From positions 124,001 through 188,000 of the forward strand of contig NZ_FNNN01000007.1 in the NCBI RefSeq assembly GCF_900106755.1: a DNA stretch of 64,000 nt. Direction: 5' to 3'. Position numbers and translations under genes: made by a program. Positions 62,121-64,000 of the stretch are shown piece by piece. The stretch's first letter is position 1. Each line of letters starts with the position of its first letter. Under the pieces are notes generated by a model that was not told the DNA's origin, did no database searches, and worked only from the letters and a program-made list of their open reading frames with translations. The DNA is from Bacteroides faecis MAJ27. Lineage in GTDB: Bacteria; Bacteroidota; Bacteroidia; Bacteroidales; Bacteroidaceae.

Positions 62121-64000
62121 TATTTCTTATGTTTTAAGATTTTCGACTTTGTTTTATATACCATCACAAAGAAGAACGGCACGAGAATAATACCAAACAC
62201 GATAGCAAATATCATCCCGAAGAATACCCCCGTACCAATTGCCTGACGGCTTGCCGAGCCCGGACCACTTGCCAATACCATTGGAAGCATACCCAGTACA
62301 AATGCTAAAGAAGTCATCAGAATAGGACGGAAACGTAATTTTGCCGCATAAATGGCAGACTGTATCAAGTCCTCTCCTTTATCTACCTGTACTTTAGCAA
62401 ACTCTACAATCAGAATAGCATTCTTAGCGGCAAGCCCGACAAGCATCACCAGTCCGATCTGGAAATAGACATCGTTCTCCAGTCCGCATACCCAGACTCC
62501 CAGGTAGGCTCCTAAAGCCGCTACAGGCAAAGACAGCAATACGGCAATCGGCACTGTCCAACTTTCATATTGTGCGGCAAGGAAGAGAAAGACAAACAAG
62601 AATACCAATGCCATGACCATACCGGTCTGACCGCCCGCCTGCTTTTCCTGATAAGAAAGTCCGCTCCATTCCAATCCGATATTATCTGGAAGATGATCAC
62701 GGGCGATCTGTTCCATAATCTCCATTGCCTGACCGGAACTATATCCCTGTGCGGCAGTCCCCCGAATGACAGCAGTAGTAAACATATTGAAACGTTTGAT
62801 ACTTCCCGGACCTGTTGTATAAGAAGCATTACCTAAAGAAGTCAGCGGTACCATAGCTCCATTGGAGGCTTTTACAAAGAACAGGTTGATATTGTCTTTA
62901 TGCTCACGATAAGGAGCTTCCGCCTGAATGTATACCTTATAAATACGGTTGAACATATTGAAGTCATTCACATACACCGAACCTGTATAAGCTTTCATCG
63001 TAGAAAACACATCTGCCAAAGGTACTCCCAGCATCTTTACTTTATCTCTGTCCACATCAAAGTAAAGTTGAGGAATCTCCGACTGCAAAGAAGAAGACAA
63101 ACCTGTCAGTTCCTTGTGCTTGGAAGCATAATACATCAACGTATCTGCTGCATCCACCAAGTTGTCGAAAGTAGCCTCTCCACGAGCTTCCAGCTGCATT
63201 TCAAAACCACCGGAACTACCCAATCCCGGTATGACCGGAGGAGTAGACAGATAGACTTTACATTCCGGGTATTCCTTCAAATGTTTTTCTACCGTATCCA
63301 TGATTTTCTCAATACTGGTACTCTTTCTCTCTTCCCAAGGTTTCAAGATGACAGTCAGTTCGGCACGCCCCTGATTACTGCCCACACGCGGACTGCTTCC
63401 CGTCACATTCTGTACATATTCTATGTAGGGGTTCTTATCCAGATAAGCAATCGCACGCTCTGTTACAGCACGGGTACGTTCCAATGTAGCTCCTTCCGGC
63501 AATTCTAGTTCAATCTTAAAATATCCCTGATCTTCTACCGGAAGAAAACTGGTCGGAATGATCCGGTGAATCAACAGAATAGCAATCAATACCATACCAA
63601 AAGCACTTAACACCCGACGCGGATGTTTGATAGTACGAGTGACAGCAGCTACATATTTATTGCTTCCAATTCCCAACCATTCATTGATCTTTCTGAATAC
63701 TATATTTTTCTTCTTCCCACTATCCGGTTTTAAAATAAGCGAGCACATCACGGGACTCAGCGTCAGGGCAACGACGGTAGAAATAAGTACAGATACTACA
63801 ATGGTCACCGTAAACTGACGGTACAACTGTCCCGTAATTCCACTCAAAAAACTTACCGGAACAAACACAGCCGCCAATACCAGTGAAGTAGCGATCAACG
63901 CGCTTGATAATCCGTTCATTGCTTTCTTAGTCGCTTCATAAGGACTTAGCTTCTCCGTTTCCATAATATGCTCTACTCCTTCCACCACCACTATCGCATC
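62120..64000 (-). CDS. RND efflux permease (AcrB/MexB family), 5' truncated by window edge
   Basis: The frame is open to the last base, so the N-terminal part (about 400 residues) lies beyond the window. The visible 627 residues hold transmembrane segments 6-12 and the second porter loops, with ALTLSPVMCSLIL near 75, TLERTRAVTERAIAYLDKNPYIE and the C-terminal GLAAKNAILIVEFAK helix. Proton-driven efflux of drugs or bile compounds with the downstream OprM-type channel. Shares the four-base overlap with that gene. Confidence 0.95.
   Translation of the reverse strand, partial: DAIVVVEGVEHIMETEKLSPYEATKKAMNGLSSALIATSLVLAAVFVPVSFLSGITGQLYRQFTVTIVVSVLISTVVALTLSPVMCSLILKPDSGKKKNIVFRKINEWLGIGSNKYVAAVTRTIKHPRRVLSAFGMVLIAILLIHRIIPTSFLPVEDQGYFKIELELPEGATLERTRAVTERAIAYLDKNPYIEYVQNVTGSSPRVGSNQGRAELTVILKPWEERKSTSIEKIMDTVEKHLKEYPECKVYLSTPPVIPGLGSSGGFEMQLEARGEATFDNLVDAADTLMYYASKHKELTGLSSSLQSEIPQLYFDVDRDKVKMLGVPLADVFSTMKAYTGSVYVNDFNMFNRIYKVYIQAEAPYREHKDNINLFFVKASNGAMVPLTSLGNASYTTGPGSIKRFNMFTTAVIRGTAAQGYSSGQAMEIMEQIARDHLPDNIGLEWSGLSYQEKQAGGQTGMVMALVFLFVFLFLAAQYESWTVPIAVLLSLPVAALGAYLGVWVCGLENDVYFQIGLVMLVGLAAKNAILIVEFAKVQVDKGEDLIQSAIYAAKLRFRPILMTSLAFVLGMLPMVLASGPGSASRQAIGTGVFFGMIFAIVFGIILVPFFFVMVYKTKSKILKHKK

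Noticed and set aside
1..64000. Suppressor tRNA (UCA anticodon) or any other tRNA gene
   Set aside because: I searched by eye for T-loop sequences of the GGTTCRAATCC type and cloverleaf-like arms in intergenic regions and saw none. A suppressor tRNA, if any, must lie outside this window.
1..64000. CRISPR arrays
   Set aside because: No regularly spaced 20-40 bp direct repeats with unique spacers occur. The mini-ORF and TGAAAC repeats are too short and irregular.

Overview
This window is Bacteroides chromosome (order Bacteroidales). The signs are a SusC/SusD pair, Bacteroides-type promoters (TAnnTTTG at -7), a fimbrillin-like lipoprotein, a fused 2-oxoacid dehydrogenase E1, and PPi-dependent phosphofructokinase. 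It divides into an accessory left third (1-about 23,000) and an ordinary chromosomal right part (about 23,080-64,000).

Left edge, 1-3,380: a truncated gene, decayed coding fragments, a possible small RNA, several nested inverted repeats and a yfcE-like phosphodiesterase gene flanked by a 14-bp direct repeat. Next comes the transfer module of a CTnDOT/CTn341-type integrative conjugative element (about 3,380-22,500): amidoligase, a small partner, ParA, a DUF3408 protein, TraD-like, four tandem mini-ORFs, TraE, F, G, I, J, K, L, M, N, O, Q with two related flanking proteins, then a minus-strand group (KilA-type antirepressor, cytosine-5 DNA methyltransferase, two small DNA-binding-type proteins). 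A complete group II intron of 2,489 bp sits in traG. No integrase, relaxase, coupling protein, excisionase operon or tRNA is visible here.

The main discovery candidate is in this element. Five otherwise intact genes (traE, traG, traK, traM and the methyltransferase) carry eight in-frame TGA codons. There is no in-frame TAA or TAG and no frameshift in any of them. Where I can recall the family sequence the TGA falls on a conserved tryptophan. Seven of the eight are followed by A, the context known to make UGA leaky to normal tRNA-Trp. Upstream of traE, four tandem mini-ORFs share the codon-varied motif [YF][YF]DSG-TGA-S and are followed by a terminator-like hairpin. Together this suggests that the T4SS structural genes and the methyltransferase need UGA readthrough or UGA-to-Trp decoding, possibly as an expression gate. 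None of the 20 element genes from ParA onward ends in TGA.

Right part: DUF456 protein, viaA/ravA-like pair, TPR protein plus a four-subunit ferredoxin-dependent 2-oxoacid oxidoreductase operon, porin, substrate-binding protein, ECF sigma operon with anti-sigma-like protein, DUF4252 protein and barrel, oxidoreductase, deaminase, fimbrillin-like lipoprotein, SusD/SusC, FadL-like protein, a Trp/Gly and Ser/Arg-rich protein, two TPR sensor kinases (one frameshifted, one lacking its phospho-acceptor histidine), prmA, flavodoxin, a branched-chain-type 2-oxoacid dehydrogenase cluster (E1 fusion, E2, lipoate ligase, E3), GH25 lysozyme, pfp, and an RND efflux pair cut by the window end.
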